Positions 43,083-50,148 of a stretch of 50,148 nucleotides of DNA are shown here, piece by piece. Source of the DNA: Bradyrhizobium sp. S69 (lineage in GTDB: Bacteria; Pseudomonadota; Alphaproteobacteria; Rhizobiales; Xanthobacteraceae); NCBI RefSeq assembly GCF_009766005.1, contig NZ_LMUK01000002.1, forward strand, positions 1 to 50,148. The letters are read 5' to 3'. Each line of letters begins with the position of its first letter. Position 1 is the first letter of the stretch. The notes under the pieces were generated by a model, which was given only the letters and a program-made list of their open reading frames with translations, had not been told where the DNA came from and made no database searches. The translations under genes were made by a program, and so were the position numbers.

Positions 43083-43472
43083 CTACCGGTGAATTATTTG
43101 TCCATAGACAAATACCGGGGCAAAGTATTTCCACTCGTCGTAATACTCCGCTGGTAACTTATAGGGCTGACACTCGATAATCGCCCGCACGGCACTGTCC
43201 AGCAACGTGCGTGGTTGGGATGCCGCTGTTTTTGGATCGGGAACCGGCGATCCGTCGAGGGTGCCGTCTGGCTTCAATTTTATTTCAAAGGCGACGTCGA
43301 TTCTTGGGCCATCTTTGACGCCATCGAGCTGTTTCCAGCACCGTCCAACCTGAGACTGGAACATCGCCCCCCATTTTGCCGCGTGATTTTGGGCGGCCTG
43401 CTGGGCCTTTGCCGGTGATGTAGCCTGAGCTGCAAGGATTGATAGGACACAAGCCAGAAGACGAAACCGCAT
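43083..43472 (-). CDS. Small exported TolA/TonB-C-like protein
   Basis: A 129-residue protein with a signal peptide (about 1-23, ending SPAKAQQ). The mature part is a single domain resembling the end of the TolA-like protein at 34668: RCWKQLDG, LKPDGTLDGSP, and AIIECQPYKLPAEYYDEWK, compared with SALQSCQPYAMLPADKYSEWK there. It therefore looks like a free-standing periplasmic TolA C-terminal-like domain without a membrane anchor. It lies before panC on the same strand with 90 bases between. The role is unknown. Confidence 0.78.
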   Translation of the reverse strand: MRFRLLACVLSILAAQATSPAKAQQAAQNHAAKWGAMFQSQVGRCWKQLDGVKDGPRIDVAFEIKLKPDGTLDGSPVPDPKTAASQPRTLLDSAVRAIIECQPYKLPAEYYDEWKYFAPVFVYGQIIHR

Positions 43473-43562
43473 GCGCTTCTCCCCGAGTTGGAAACCAAAA
43501 ACCCATCGCTCTGAGTGTCGGCCGCGCGAGCGCCTTGGAGCAGCGCGGTGTGTCGGCAGCCC

Positions 43563-44414
43563 CTAAACCGCGACGTTGTCGATCAGCCGGGTCTTGCCGA
43601 GTTTTGCCGCGACCAGAATCCGCATCGGTCCGTCTTTCAACGAACCGACCGGCGCCAGGGTTTCGGCGTGGCGCACCTCGAAATAATCCAGCGTGAAGCC
43701 TGCTTGCGTGATCATCTCGGCGCTGCCGGCCATGGCCGCTGCGACATCATCGCCGGCCCGCAAGCGCCGGACGCTTTCCTTCATGGCGCGGTGCAAGACC
43801 GGCGCGGTCTGCCGTTCCTGCGCCGACAGATAGACGTTGCGGGACGACATCGCGAGGCCGTCGCGCTCGCGAACGGTTCGCGATCCCACGACCTTGACGC
43901 CGAGGTCGAGATCCCGCGCCATCCGCGCCACCACCCGCAATTGCTGGTAGTCTTTCTCGCCGAAGATCGCGAAGTCGGGCCGCACTTGCGTGAACAGCTT
44001 GCCGACCACGGTGGCGACGCCGCCGAAGAAATGCGGGCGGAAGCGATCCTCCAGCCCGGCGACCGCCGGACCCTCCGGCACCACCCGCGTGGCAAAGCCG
44101 TCCGGGTACATCGTCTTGACGTCCGGATTCCAGATCAGGTCGACATCCTCGGCGGCGAGCTTGGCGACGTCGGACTTCCAGGTGCGTGGATAGGAGCCAA
44201 AATCCTCTGAGGGTGCGAACTGGGCGGGATTGACGAAAATCGAGACCACGACCTTCGCGGCGCGGCGCTTGGCCAGCCGAACCAGCGACACATGGCCGTC
44301 ATGGAGAGCTCCCATGGTCGGCACCAGCGCCACCGTCGACTTTCGCAAGCGAAGATGATCGAGCGCGCGATGTAACGCGGGGATATTGCGGGCGACAATG
44401 GGGCTTCGCGACAT
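43563..44414 (-). CDS. panC: Pantothenate synthetase
   Basis: A 283-residue cytoplasmic ligase that joins pantoate and beta-alanine using ATP, the last step of pantothenate (vitamin B5) synthesis. [14 protein letters not shown] (HIGH-type motif, about 30-43), [13 protein letters not shown], and FGEKDYQQL are diagnostic, and MSSRNVYLS is the KMSKS-like motif. Length is standard. The start ATG at 44414 gives the normal N-terminus; the frame is open 39 codons further upstream without support. It is divergent from mipZ, a pairing common in alphaproteobacteria. Confidence 0.95.
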   Translation of the reverse strand: MSRSPIVARNIPALHRALDHLRLRKSTVALVPTMGALHDGHVSLVRLAKRRAAKVVVSIFVNPAQFAPSEDFGSYPRTWKSDVAKLAAEDVDLIWNPDVKTMYPDGFATRVVPEGPAVAGLEDRFRPHFFGGVATVVGKLFTQVRPDFAIFGEKDYQQLRVVARMARDLDLGVKVVGSRTVRERDGLAMSSRNVYLSAQERQTAPVLHRAMKESVRRLRAGDDVAAAMAGSAEMITQAGFTLDYFEVRHAETLAPVGSLKDGPMRILVAAKLGKTRLIDNVAV

Positions 44415-44677
44415 AGGGGCTCGATCTCTGGGGTCTCGGGAACGCGGCCGGTTCTGGCTCGCGGGCGGGGAGGCCCGTTCTATCAAGGCGGACGCGGCCT
44501 CGCCAAGCGGACTGTCGGCGATGTCACACACATACTGCTCATGGCAATGCTAATCGGGTCGCAGCCGGCGCCCGCGATTCATGATTAAGGCGGGTAGTCG
44601 AGGTTTCGAGGTCTTCGTCGTGCATTTCACTTGACCGGCGTCGCGCGTAATTTGAAGATATCCACCGGGGCCGAAAC

Positions 44678-45601
44678 ATGTTGGTGCAGACTACGCAAGG
44701 GCGGTCCGGTTCGGCTCATGTGGTCGTGCTGGGCAATGAAAAGGGCGGTTCGGGCAAATCGACCACCGCGCTGCATATCGCTGTCGCCCTGATGAAAGCC
44801 GGCCAGCGCGTGGCCACCATCGACCTCGATTGCCGCCAGCAGAGCTTTACCCGCTACATCGAAAACCGGCGTGCCTGGGCGCGCCGCACCGGCCTCGATC
44901 TCGAAGTTCCGGTGCACCGCTGCATCAAGCTCGGCGAGACCATGCAGATCGCCGACAATGAGTCCTCCGAGTTTCAGCAGTTCATGGATGCGGTGAGCGC
45001 GATCGAACGGACCTTCGATTTCCTCGTGATCGATACGCCGGGTTCGGACTCCTATTTGATGCGCCTGGCGCATTCGATGGCCGATACGCTGGTGACTCCG
45101 ATCAACGACAGTTTCCTCGATTTCGACGTGCTGGGCACGGTCGATCCCGCCAATTATTCCGTGACCGGCGAGAGCCATTATGCCGAGATGGTGCGCGATA
45201 CCAGGCGCAAGCGCCGTCAGCTCGATGGCGTAAGCTGCGACTGGATCGTGGTCCGCAACCGGTTGTCGATGCTGGGATCGCGCAACAAGCAGCTCGTCGC
45301 CGACAGCCTCAACGACCTGTCGTTCCGGCTCGGCTTCCGTTCGATCGACGGTTTTGCCGAGCGCGTGGTCTATCGCGAGTTTTTCCCGCGCGGGCTGACC
45401 GCGCTCGACGATCTCGATGAGGCCACCCTGGGCAGGCGCCCGAGCATGGGCCATGTCACGGCCCGCGAAGAGGTCACCAGCCTGCTGCGTCAACTGAAGC
45501 TGCCGCTCGACGAGCGTGGCCGGCGTCGCGCCGCCAACCGCGCCGAGTGGTTCAATCAGCTCGACAAGCCGCTCGAGCTGCACGACATCATCGGCGCCTG
45601 A
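44678..45601 (+). CDS. mipZ: Division-site positioning ATPase MipZ
   Basis: A 307-residue ParA-type ATPase that forms a gradient from the cell poles and blocks FtsZ assembly there, so that division occurs at mid-cell. The deviant Walker A NEKGGSGKST is at about 20-29, followed by ATIDLDCRQQSFTRY and LVIDTPGSDS, as in MipZ. The rest (NRLSMLGSRNK, FRLGFRSIDGFAERVVYREFFP) matches the family. It acts with ParB at the origin. It is divergent from panC. The 53 codons after its stop stay open in the same frame and contain an unrelated remnant. Confidence 0.95.
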   Translation: MLVQTTQGRSGSAHVVVLGNEKGGSGKSTTALHIAVALMKAGQRVATIDLDCRQQSFTRYIENRRAWARRTGLDLEVPVHRCIKLGETMQIADNESSEFQQFMDAVSAIERTFDFLVIDTPGSDSYLMRLAHSMADTLVTPINDSFLDFDVLGTVDPANYSVTGESHYAEMVRDTRRKRRQLDGVSCDWIVVRNRLSMLGSRNKQLVADSLNDLSFRLGFRSIDGFAERVVYREFFPRGLTALDDLDEATLGRRPSMGHVTAREEVTSLLRQLKLPLDERGRRRAANRAEWFNQLDKPLELHDIIGA

Positions 45602-45763
45602 TCGGGTGATACTACGCCGATCGCCGTGACGCTCATCGACCTGTGCGCGACCGGCAAGTATCTCGACGAGGTCGTGCTCGACGCAGGCGCGGCGAAATTC
45701 GCGGCGCGGATCGTCGTCCTCGATTCGCGAAACGTCGCTATCCTGATGGTGGTGCCGCTGTGA
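45602..45763 (+). pseudogene. Remnant of an NTF2-like (dioxygenase small-subunit type) protein
   Basis: Directly after the mipZ stop, in the same frame, 53 codons read on to a TGA at 45761. The sequence GKYLDEVVLDAGAAKF, then ARIVVLDSRNVAILMVVPL, resembles the last strands of NTF2-like proteins such as ring-hydroxylating dioxygenase small subunits. The N-terminal two thirds are absent. A GTG at 45626 could start a 45-residue peptide, but no ribosome binding site is clear. A decayed gene end is the simplest reading; a C-terminal extension of mipZ reached by readthrough is less likely. Confidence 0.5.
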
Positions 45764-46284
45764 CGCGCCACGCGTCACTTGCCCCTCTTGGCAATTAGCT
45801 GGAGCCAAAGGCCGCCGGGACAGGCGGGGCGCTGAAGTCCGCCGTGGGCCATTTTAGAGGCCGCTCCGCGTGCCGCCTTTGTCTTTTCGCAAGTGCGAAG
45901 ATTGCTGCAGCGCCGAACAATGCCCGCATATCCCGGGCGTTTTGTGTAACTAAATATGTCGCGACGGGTTTTACCCGGCATTTACTGAAGACTTGAACCC
46001 AACCTTCATAGGCGGCGTCCTAAGGATTGGAGGCTAGGCAGTACAAATCGGTCGATTGTGCACCTGCACAAGGAATGGGTGCATCGCACAACGATCAGGC
46101 GGTCATTTCACAACATTTAGCCTTCCTGTCACGTCGCTGTTACGTATAGTTTACGAGTGCCAGCGGATCGCAAGGTCCCGCAAGCGGGTTTGGAAGTTTC
46201 TTAGGTTGGGAAGTTCTTGGGTTTGAAGTTCTTGGATTTGAAAGCCCCGCACACGGGTTTTCGCCAGGTACGTCGAGGACGAAC
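45764..46284. other. Non-coding stretch with 15-bp degenerate repeats
   Basis: No gene is supported between the remnant and the hydrolase gene. GAAGTTCTTGGGTTT at 46210-46224 is followed directly by GAAGTTCTTGGATTT at 46225-46239, with a weaker third copy just before (about 46193). The stretch is AT-richer than its flanks and should contain the promoter of the hydrolase gene. Confidence 0.6.
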
Positions 46285-47136
46285 ATGAAACGTGGAATAA
46301 CCGTTCTGCTTTCGCTTTGTGTGCTGGTCACGCTCGCCTATTTCACCGCGAGCAAATGGGCGATCCGGCATCAGACGATCACCTGGATGGATCCGGCGCG
46401 CAACAACCGCCCGGTCGAAGTTGATATCGCGGTACGCCGCGACAAGGAGATGCTGGCGAACGCCGACATGATCACGTTGCCGGTCGCAATACTCAACCAC
46501 GGCAACACCGTCAAATTCACCGAATATTCTTTCGTCGCAAACGTCTTCGCCGCGCGCGGTTATCTCGTCGTGAGCATTCAGCACGATCTGCCGACCGATG
46601 CGCCGATGGTGACCAAGGTGGGCGAGATCTATGCCGGGCGCTTGCCGCAATATCAGCGCGCCGTCGCCAACATCAGGTTTGCCATCGACGAGATCAAGCA
46701 AATGCAGCCGAATGCGGATTATGATCATCTGACCATGGTCGGACATTCCAACGGCGGCGATATCACGATGTATTTCGCCAAGATGTATCCCGACGAGATC
46801 AAGAAGGTCGTGACGCTGGATAATCTGCGGGTGCCGTTCATGACCGACGCCAAGTTCAAGATCCTTTCCTTCCGCTCCAAGGATCCGGTGTTCAAGCCCG
46901 ATCCTGGCGTCGTGCCCGACGAAGCTATCTGCGAGAAATCCGGCATTACCATCGTGCAGACCGCCTACCAGCACACCTGGATGAGCGATCGCGGACCGGA
47001 CGAGGTCAAGTCGAATATCCAGGGGCAGCTCGACAAGTTCCTGGAGGATGACAGCCCGCTCAAGCCGGTGCTGACGGACATGCCCAAGATCACCGAGCCG
47101 GGGCCGGTCGCGCTCTACTCGCCCGTCAAGAACTGA
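46285..47136 (+). CDS. Exported or membrane-anchored alpha/beta hydrolase
   Basis: A 283-residue protein with an N-terminal hydrophobic segment (about 5-22) that is an anchor or signal. The hydrolase fold has GHSNGG with nucleophile Ser155, a strand ILNHGNTV (about 70-76) and late His candidates (AYQHTWM). The fold is that of a dienelactone-hydrolase or esterase type; the substrate is unknown. The start ATG at 46285 follows AGGACGAAC. A 26-bp direct duplication (47122-47145 and 47148-47171) covers its stop codon. Confidence 0.78.
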   Translation: MKRGITVLLSLCVLVTLAYFTASKWAIRHQTITWMDPARNNRPVEVDIAVRRDKEMLANADMITLPVAILNHGNTVKFTEYSFVANVFAARGYLVVSIQHDLPTDAPMVTKVGEIYAGRLPQYQRAVANIRFAIDEIKQMQPNADYDHLTMVGHSNGGDITMYFAKMYPDEIKKVVTLDNLRVPFMTDAKFKILSFRSKDPVFKPDPGVVPDEAICEKSGITIVQTAYQHTWMSDRGPDEVKSNIQGQLDKFLEDDSPLKPVLTDMPKITEPGPVALYSPVKN

Positions 47137-47316
47137 CGCTCCGCGCCCACGTCAAGAACCGACGCTCCGCGTCATCGGTCGATCCTGATCCGAAGCGCTT
47201 TGCTTCCAGGTCTGCTGAACGGAAACGTCTCGCCTGGAACGATTGGCGGGCCGCCCGCGCATTGACCGCCGCCCGACCGCTCTCCACATAGGCATGCAGC
47301 CATCAGCGAGTGCGGC

Positions 47317-48090
47317 ATGTCCAGCGAACCCGTCAAACCCAGATCCGCAAACCAGTCGTCGGCTGCGAAAGGCTTCGCGTCGGGCAAGGATCTGGCATCC
47401 GGCAAAGACCCATCGCTGCCGTCGGCTTCGGAGGACATCGCCGCCTTTGTCGCCAGGGCGCGCGCGATGTCGCCGCATGCCACCGGGGCGAAGGGAAGGC
47501 TGGTGTTCGCGCTCGACGCCACTATGAGCCGGCAGCCTACCTGGGACATGGCCTGTGCGCTGCAGGCTGACATGTTTCGCGAGGCGGCAGCGCTCGGCAG
47601 TCTCGACATCCGTCTCGTCTATTATCGCGGCCTCAACGAATGCCGCGCCTCCGGATGGATTTCCGACAGTGCGCAACTGGCCCGGCTGATGGGCAAGATC
47701 GATTGCCGGGGCGGCAATACCCAGATCGGCAAGGTGCTGTCCGAAGCGCGGCGTGAGGCGGTGGCCTCCGCGATCCGTGCGGTGGTGTTCGTCGGCGATG
47801 CGATGGAGGAGGCGGTCGACGATCTCTGCGCCAAAGCGGGCGAGCTTGGCCTGCTCAAGGTTCCCGTCTTCATGTTCCAGGAGGGTCACGACGGTGCGGC
47901 CGAGCAGGCGTTTCGCGAGATCGCCCGCCTGACCGGCGGCGCGTGGTGCAGGTTCGATCCCGGCGCCGCCGCCCAGTTGCGCGACCTGCTGCGCGCGGCT
48001 GCGGCCTATGCCGCGGGTGGCCGTGAGGCGCTGCTCCGGCTGGCGAAAACCGCCAACGGAGCGGCCACGCTGCTCGGGCAGATGAAGTGA
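47317..48090 (+). CDS. VWA-domain-like protein
   Basis: A 257-residue cytoplasmic protein. The disordered N-terminus (about 1-38) has the repeat ASGKDLASGKDPS. The main part is a von Willebrand A-like fold with a metal site DATMS (Asp67, Thr69, Ser71, a DxTxS form of MIDAS), GGNTQIGKVL supplying the next ligand, and VVFVGDAME. Such proteins usually act as adaptors or regulators. No signal peptide or membrane helix was seen. It is followed after 68 bases by the J-domain gene, with which it may be cotranscribed. Confidence 0.75.
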   Translation: MSSEPVKPRSANQSSAAKGFASGKDLASGKDPSLPSASEDIAAFVARARAMSPHATGAKGRLVFALDATMSRQPTWDMACALQADMFREAAALGSLDIRLVYYRGLNECRASGWISDSAQLARLMGKIDCRGGNTQIGKVLSEARREAVASAIRAVVFVGDAMEEAVDDLCAKAGELGLLKVPVFMFQEGHDGAAEQAFREIARLTGGAWCRFDPGAAAQLRDLLRAAAAYAAGGREALLRLAKTANGAATLLGQMK

Positions 48091-48158
48091 CCCAGGGCCT
48101 GCGGCAACGTCGCCGCAGCCGGTATGCTTTTTAGCGTTGGCCGCGCTATATTGAGGCC

Positions 48159-48890
48159 ATGCCCACCCTGATCGCCGGCGCTGTCGCCGTTATCCTGCTC
48201 TACTCGCTGCTACAGATGTTCCGGGCGGCCAATCCGGCCGTGCTGGCGCGGGCGGTCAAGATCGCCGGCGGCGTGCTGGCGCTCGCGGTGGCGGCGTTTA
48301 CCGGTCTGCGGGGCGAGCTTGCGGTCGCGATCCCGATCGGCCTGTTCGGCGCCGGGCTGCTCGGCTGGGCACCGATGAGCGGATCGGTGTTCGGTCCGGT
48401 CGGCAGGCTGTTCGGCGGCTTAGGAGCAAAGCGCTCGGCGGGGCAGGCCTCGCGGGTGCGATCCCAGTTCCTCGACATGACGCTGGACCACGACAGCGGC
48501 CAGCTGAACGGCCAGATCGTGGCCGGGCCATATGCCGGTCATTCGCTGGACGAGTTCGACCTGCCGCAATTGACGGCGATGATCTCCGGCTTCGACGCCG
48601 AAAGCGTGGCGTTATTTGAAAGCTATCTGGACCGCCGGTTTCCCGCCTGGCGTCAGAACGCGCAGGGCAACGCGGCAGGGGGGCAGGGCCGCGCGGCGGC
48701 GAGCGGCAAAATGACGAACGAGGAGGCCTATCAGATCCTTGGCCTGCAGCCGGGAGCGGGGCGCGACGAAATCAGCCGGGCGCACCGCGGGCTGATGAAG
48801 AAACTGCATCCCGACCAGGGGGGCTCGACGTATCTCGCTGCCCGGGTAAACGAGGCCAAGGATACTTTGCTTCGCACGCATCACAGATAA
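48159..48890 (+). CDS. Membrane-anchored J-domain protein
   Basis: A 243-residue co-chaperone. Two hydrophobic segments (about 2-20 and 34-75) anchor it in the inner membrane. The C-terminal J-domain (about 178-243) has YQILGLQPGA, the HPD motif in LHPDQGGST, and a final NEAKDTLLR. This layout resembles mitochondrial Pam18/Tim14 and its alphaproteobacterial relatives. It would stimulate DnaK near the membrane. A middle soluble part (about 95-165) is a conserved TerB-like or linker region that I cannot name with certainty. The HPD motif is intact, so activity is likely. Confidence 0.85.
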   Translation: MPTLIAGAVAVILLYSLLQMFRAANPAVLARAVKIAGGVLALAVAAFTGLRGELAVAIPIGLFGAGLLGWAPMSGSVFGPVGRLFGGLGAKRSAGQASRVRSQFLDMTLDHDSGQLNGQIVAGPYAGHSLDEFDLPQLTAMISGFDAESVALFESYLDRRFPAWRQNAQGNAAGGQGRAAASGKMTNEEAYQILGLQPGAGRDEISRAHRGLMKKLHPDQGGSTYLAARVNEAKDTLLRTHHR

Positions 48891-49173
48891 CTCCGGCAAC
48901 GCTATCAAACGCTACAAACCGAGAGTTGCTTCTGCTTTCCGCTCTGTCGATGCCCCGTTACCGCCCGCCGTTGTCCGGCGTGGTCGATCTTTCGTGTCTC
49001 CAGTTGTAGCCGCCAAATCTTGACGAGAGGTTTGCGCTCCGGGATTTCCCTTAAGCATGATCGATTTTCCTGCCGCTTAAACGCGGAGCGTTTGCCGGGA
49101 GATCATGCGCAAACAAGGCGATAGCCGACGCGCATGATTCAACCGTTGAACACAAAGCCGCCCCTCAAACGCA
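48891..49173. repeat. Intergenic region with a diverged GCATGATC hairpin
   Basis: GCATGATC at 49055-49062 pairs with GATCATGC at 49101-49108; the inner part is also partly palindromic (CGCTTAAACGCGGAGCG). It is a diverged relative of the repeat at 39696. No gene was found here. Confidence 0.55.
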
Positions 49174-49207
49174 AAAGTCGTCTGGCGCGAGGCGCAGACG
49201 ACTTTTG
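49174..49207. terminator. Bidirectional hairpin terminator
   Basis: AAAAGTCGTCTG at 49174-49185 pairs perfectly with CAGACGACTTTT at 49196-49207 around ten bases. It lies 45 bases past the stop of the SPOR-domain gene on the minus strand and has A and T tracts on both sides. Confidence 0.8.
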
Positions 49208-49251
49208 TGTTCTTTCGCGTGTTTTGTTGGCTGCGATCGCAGCCGTTGCGA

Positions 49252-50148
49252 TCAGTTCTTGACGGTGATGCAGGAAATCTCGGAGCGCTTCAGGGTCCGG
49301 CACACGGCTTCGGCCTGATCGCGGTCGAGGCCGGCGAAGCGGGCGCGAAACAGCTTGCGATCGCCTTTGGCGACCACCGCTTCGGTGAACGGGTCGGCCT
49401 TGCTGAGCAGGCCACGGGCCTGACTGCGCGCCGCATCGATGCGCTCGCGCGCTTCGCTTTCGCTCTCGAGCGCGCCGACCTGGATGATCCACCCGGTGTG
49501 GGCGGCGACCGGCCTGATGGCGCCGTTCTGTTGAACCGCTTGCGGCTGCGGCGGCGCGGCGTAAGCCATCGCCTGCGAGGGCGGGGAGGCCGGTACGCTC
49601 GATGCCGGCAACACGCCGAGCACGCCGTTTCCGGTGCCGAACCTTGCCGGCTGCGGCGGCATTTCGGCCGCGTCAACCCGGGCGGTTTCCGCCTTGGAGA
49701 CGACCGCGCCTGAGGTCTCCGGCACATCCGGACGCGCCATCGACGAAATTGAATTGGTGACGGGCGCGCCGGCCTGCGACGGCGTGGCGGCCGAGGCGAC
49801 CTTGACCTGTCCGGCCTTGATCTGGACGGTCTTGACCTTGACCGGCTTCATCGGCTCGGACGAACCCGGTATGGCCGCGATTGACTGGCTTTGAATAACC
49901 CCGCTGCTCAACGGCGCCGGCTCGGGCTTGGCTTGATCGAGCTTGGCGTGATCGAACTTGGCTTGGGCCGGCGGCATCGCCGCGGCGGCCGCGGCGAGGA
50001 CGGAGGGTCTCGCGATCGAACGCGTCGGCGGCAGCACGGTGGGCTCGGAAGAGGCGGATGCGACCTGAACCGCGCCCTGGACCTGCACCGCCTGGGTCGG
50101 CCGCGATTGCGCTTCGTCTTCAGCAACGTCGGCGTTGGCATCGGCGGG
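49252..50148 (-). CDS. SPOR-domain protein, C-terminal part (possible D-Ala-D-Ala carboxypeptidase)
   Basis: The frame is open to the window edge, so only the last 298 residues are seen. They comprise a long Pro/Ala/Gln/Val-rich linker (about 200 residues) and a C-terminal SPOR domain starting TGWIIQVGALESESEARER and ending CRTLKRSEISCITVKN. SPOR domains bind denuded peptidoglycan at the division site. In this order such a tail is often attached to an S11 D-alanyl-D-alanine carboxypeptidase, but the catalytic part would lie outside the window, so the enzyme call is inference. A hairpin terminator follows the stop. Confidence 0.8.
   Translation of the reverse strand, partial: PADANADVAEDEAQSRPTQAVQVQGAVQVASASSEPTVLPPTRSIARPSVLAAAAAAMPPAQAKFDHAKLDQAKPEPAPLSSGVIQSQSIAAIPGSSEPMKPVKVKTVQIKAGQVKVASAATPSQAGAPVTNSISSMARPDVPETSGAVVSKAETARVDAAEMPPQPARFGTGNGVLGVLPASSVPASPPSQAMAYAAPPQPQAVQQNGAIRPVAAHTGWIIQVGALESESEARERIDAARSQARGLLSKADPFTEAVVAKGDRKLFRARFAGLDRDQAEAVCRTLKRSEISCITVKN

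Noticed and set aside
44627..45808. A 393-codon minus-strand open frame
   Set aside because: It is antisense to mipZ and shows only shadow composition.

Overview
The window is high-GC chromosomal DNA of an alphaproteobacterium of the Bradyrhizobium/Rhodopseudomonas type (order Hyphomicrobiales). This rests on the neighbouring panC and mipZ genes, DUF1489, YidB-like, DUF983 and DUF599 proteins, MocR regulation, and several short palindromic repeats known from Bradyrhizobium-like genomes (GAGCATGATC hairpins, CCTCATCCTGAGGAG repeats, GTAGGGTGGGTTAG elements). The assignment is by recognition, not by a search. No rRNA, tRNA or CRISPR array was seen.

Left part (1-15150). The window opens inside the end of an IS3-like element, followed by 1 kb of dispersed repeats. 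Next is a sugar operon: ribose-type ABC transporter (ATPase, permease, binding protein), an aldo/keto reductase and a lactonase-type amidohydrolase. This fits uptake of an aldose such as L-fucose, oxidation to the lactone and hydrolysis. Convergent to it lie a Baeyer-Villiger monooxygenase (BVMO) and a MocR regulator with a striking inverted repeat at its start. DUF983, a small membrane protein, two secreted polysaccharide deacetylases, mgtE and an XRE-type regulator follow.

Accessory part (15150-25160). A second, inverted copy of the dispersed repeat opens a visibly more AT-rich stretch of poorly known exported proteins: a 554-residue serine-hydrolase-like protein, a 121-residue partner, a small membrane protein, a 1191-residue glycine-rich autotransporter and a putative outer-membrane barrel protein. 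The autotransporter sits between a gutted GNAT acetyltransferase copy and an intact one, which suggests duplication and insertion.

Redox part (25400-34630). An AraC regulator faces a fosmidomycin-resistance-type MFS exporter. Then a tight five-gene minus-strand operon encodes two exported proteins (one DUF6152, predicted to begin with His-His after processing), two paralogous DUF6644 membrane proteins and a C-terminal CXXCH cytochrome. Divergent from it is an 891-residue fusion of a BVMO-like flavoprotein to an HSL-type esterase; the fingerprint histidine of its BVMO half is Phe. An aldo/keto reductase follows. The five-gene operon is the best candidate here for an undescribed membrane redox or metal system.

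Right part (34660-50148). A TolA/TonB-like protein has had its last 150 bases duplicated around an IS630 scar and a low-complexity gene. After it come a nucleotide cyclase with a WGR-like N-terminus, and housekeeping genes: DUF599, a GST, YidB-like, DUF1489, panC, mipZ, an alpha/beta hydrolase, a VWA protein, a membrane J-domain protein, and a SPOR-domain protein running off the right edge. A remnant resembling the end of a dioxygenase small subunit follows mipZ in the same frame.
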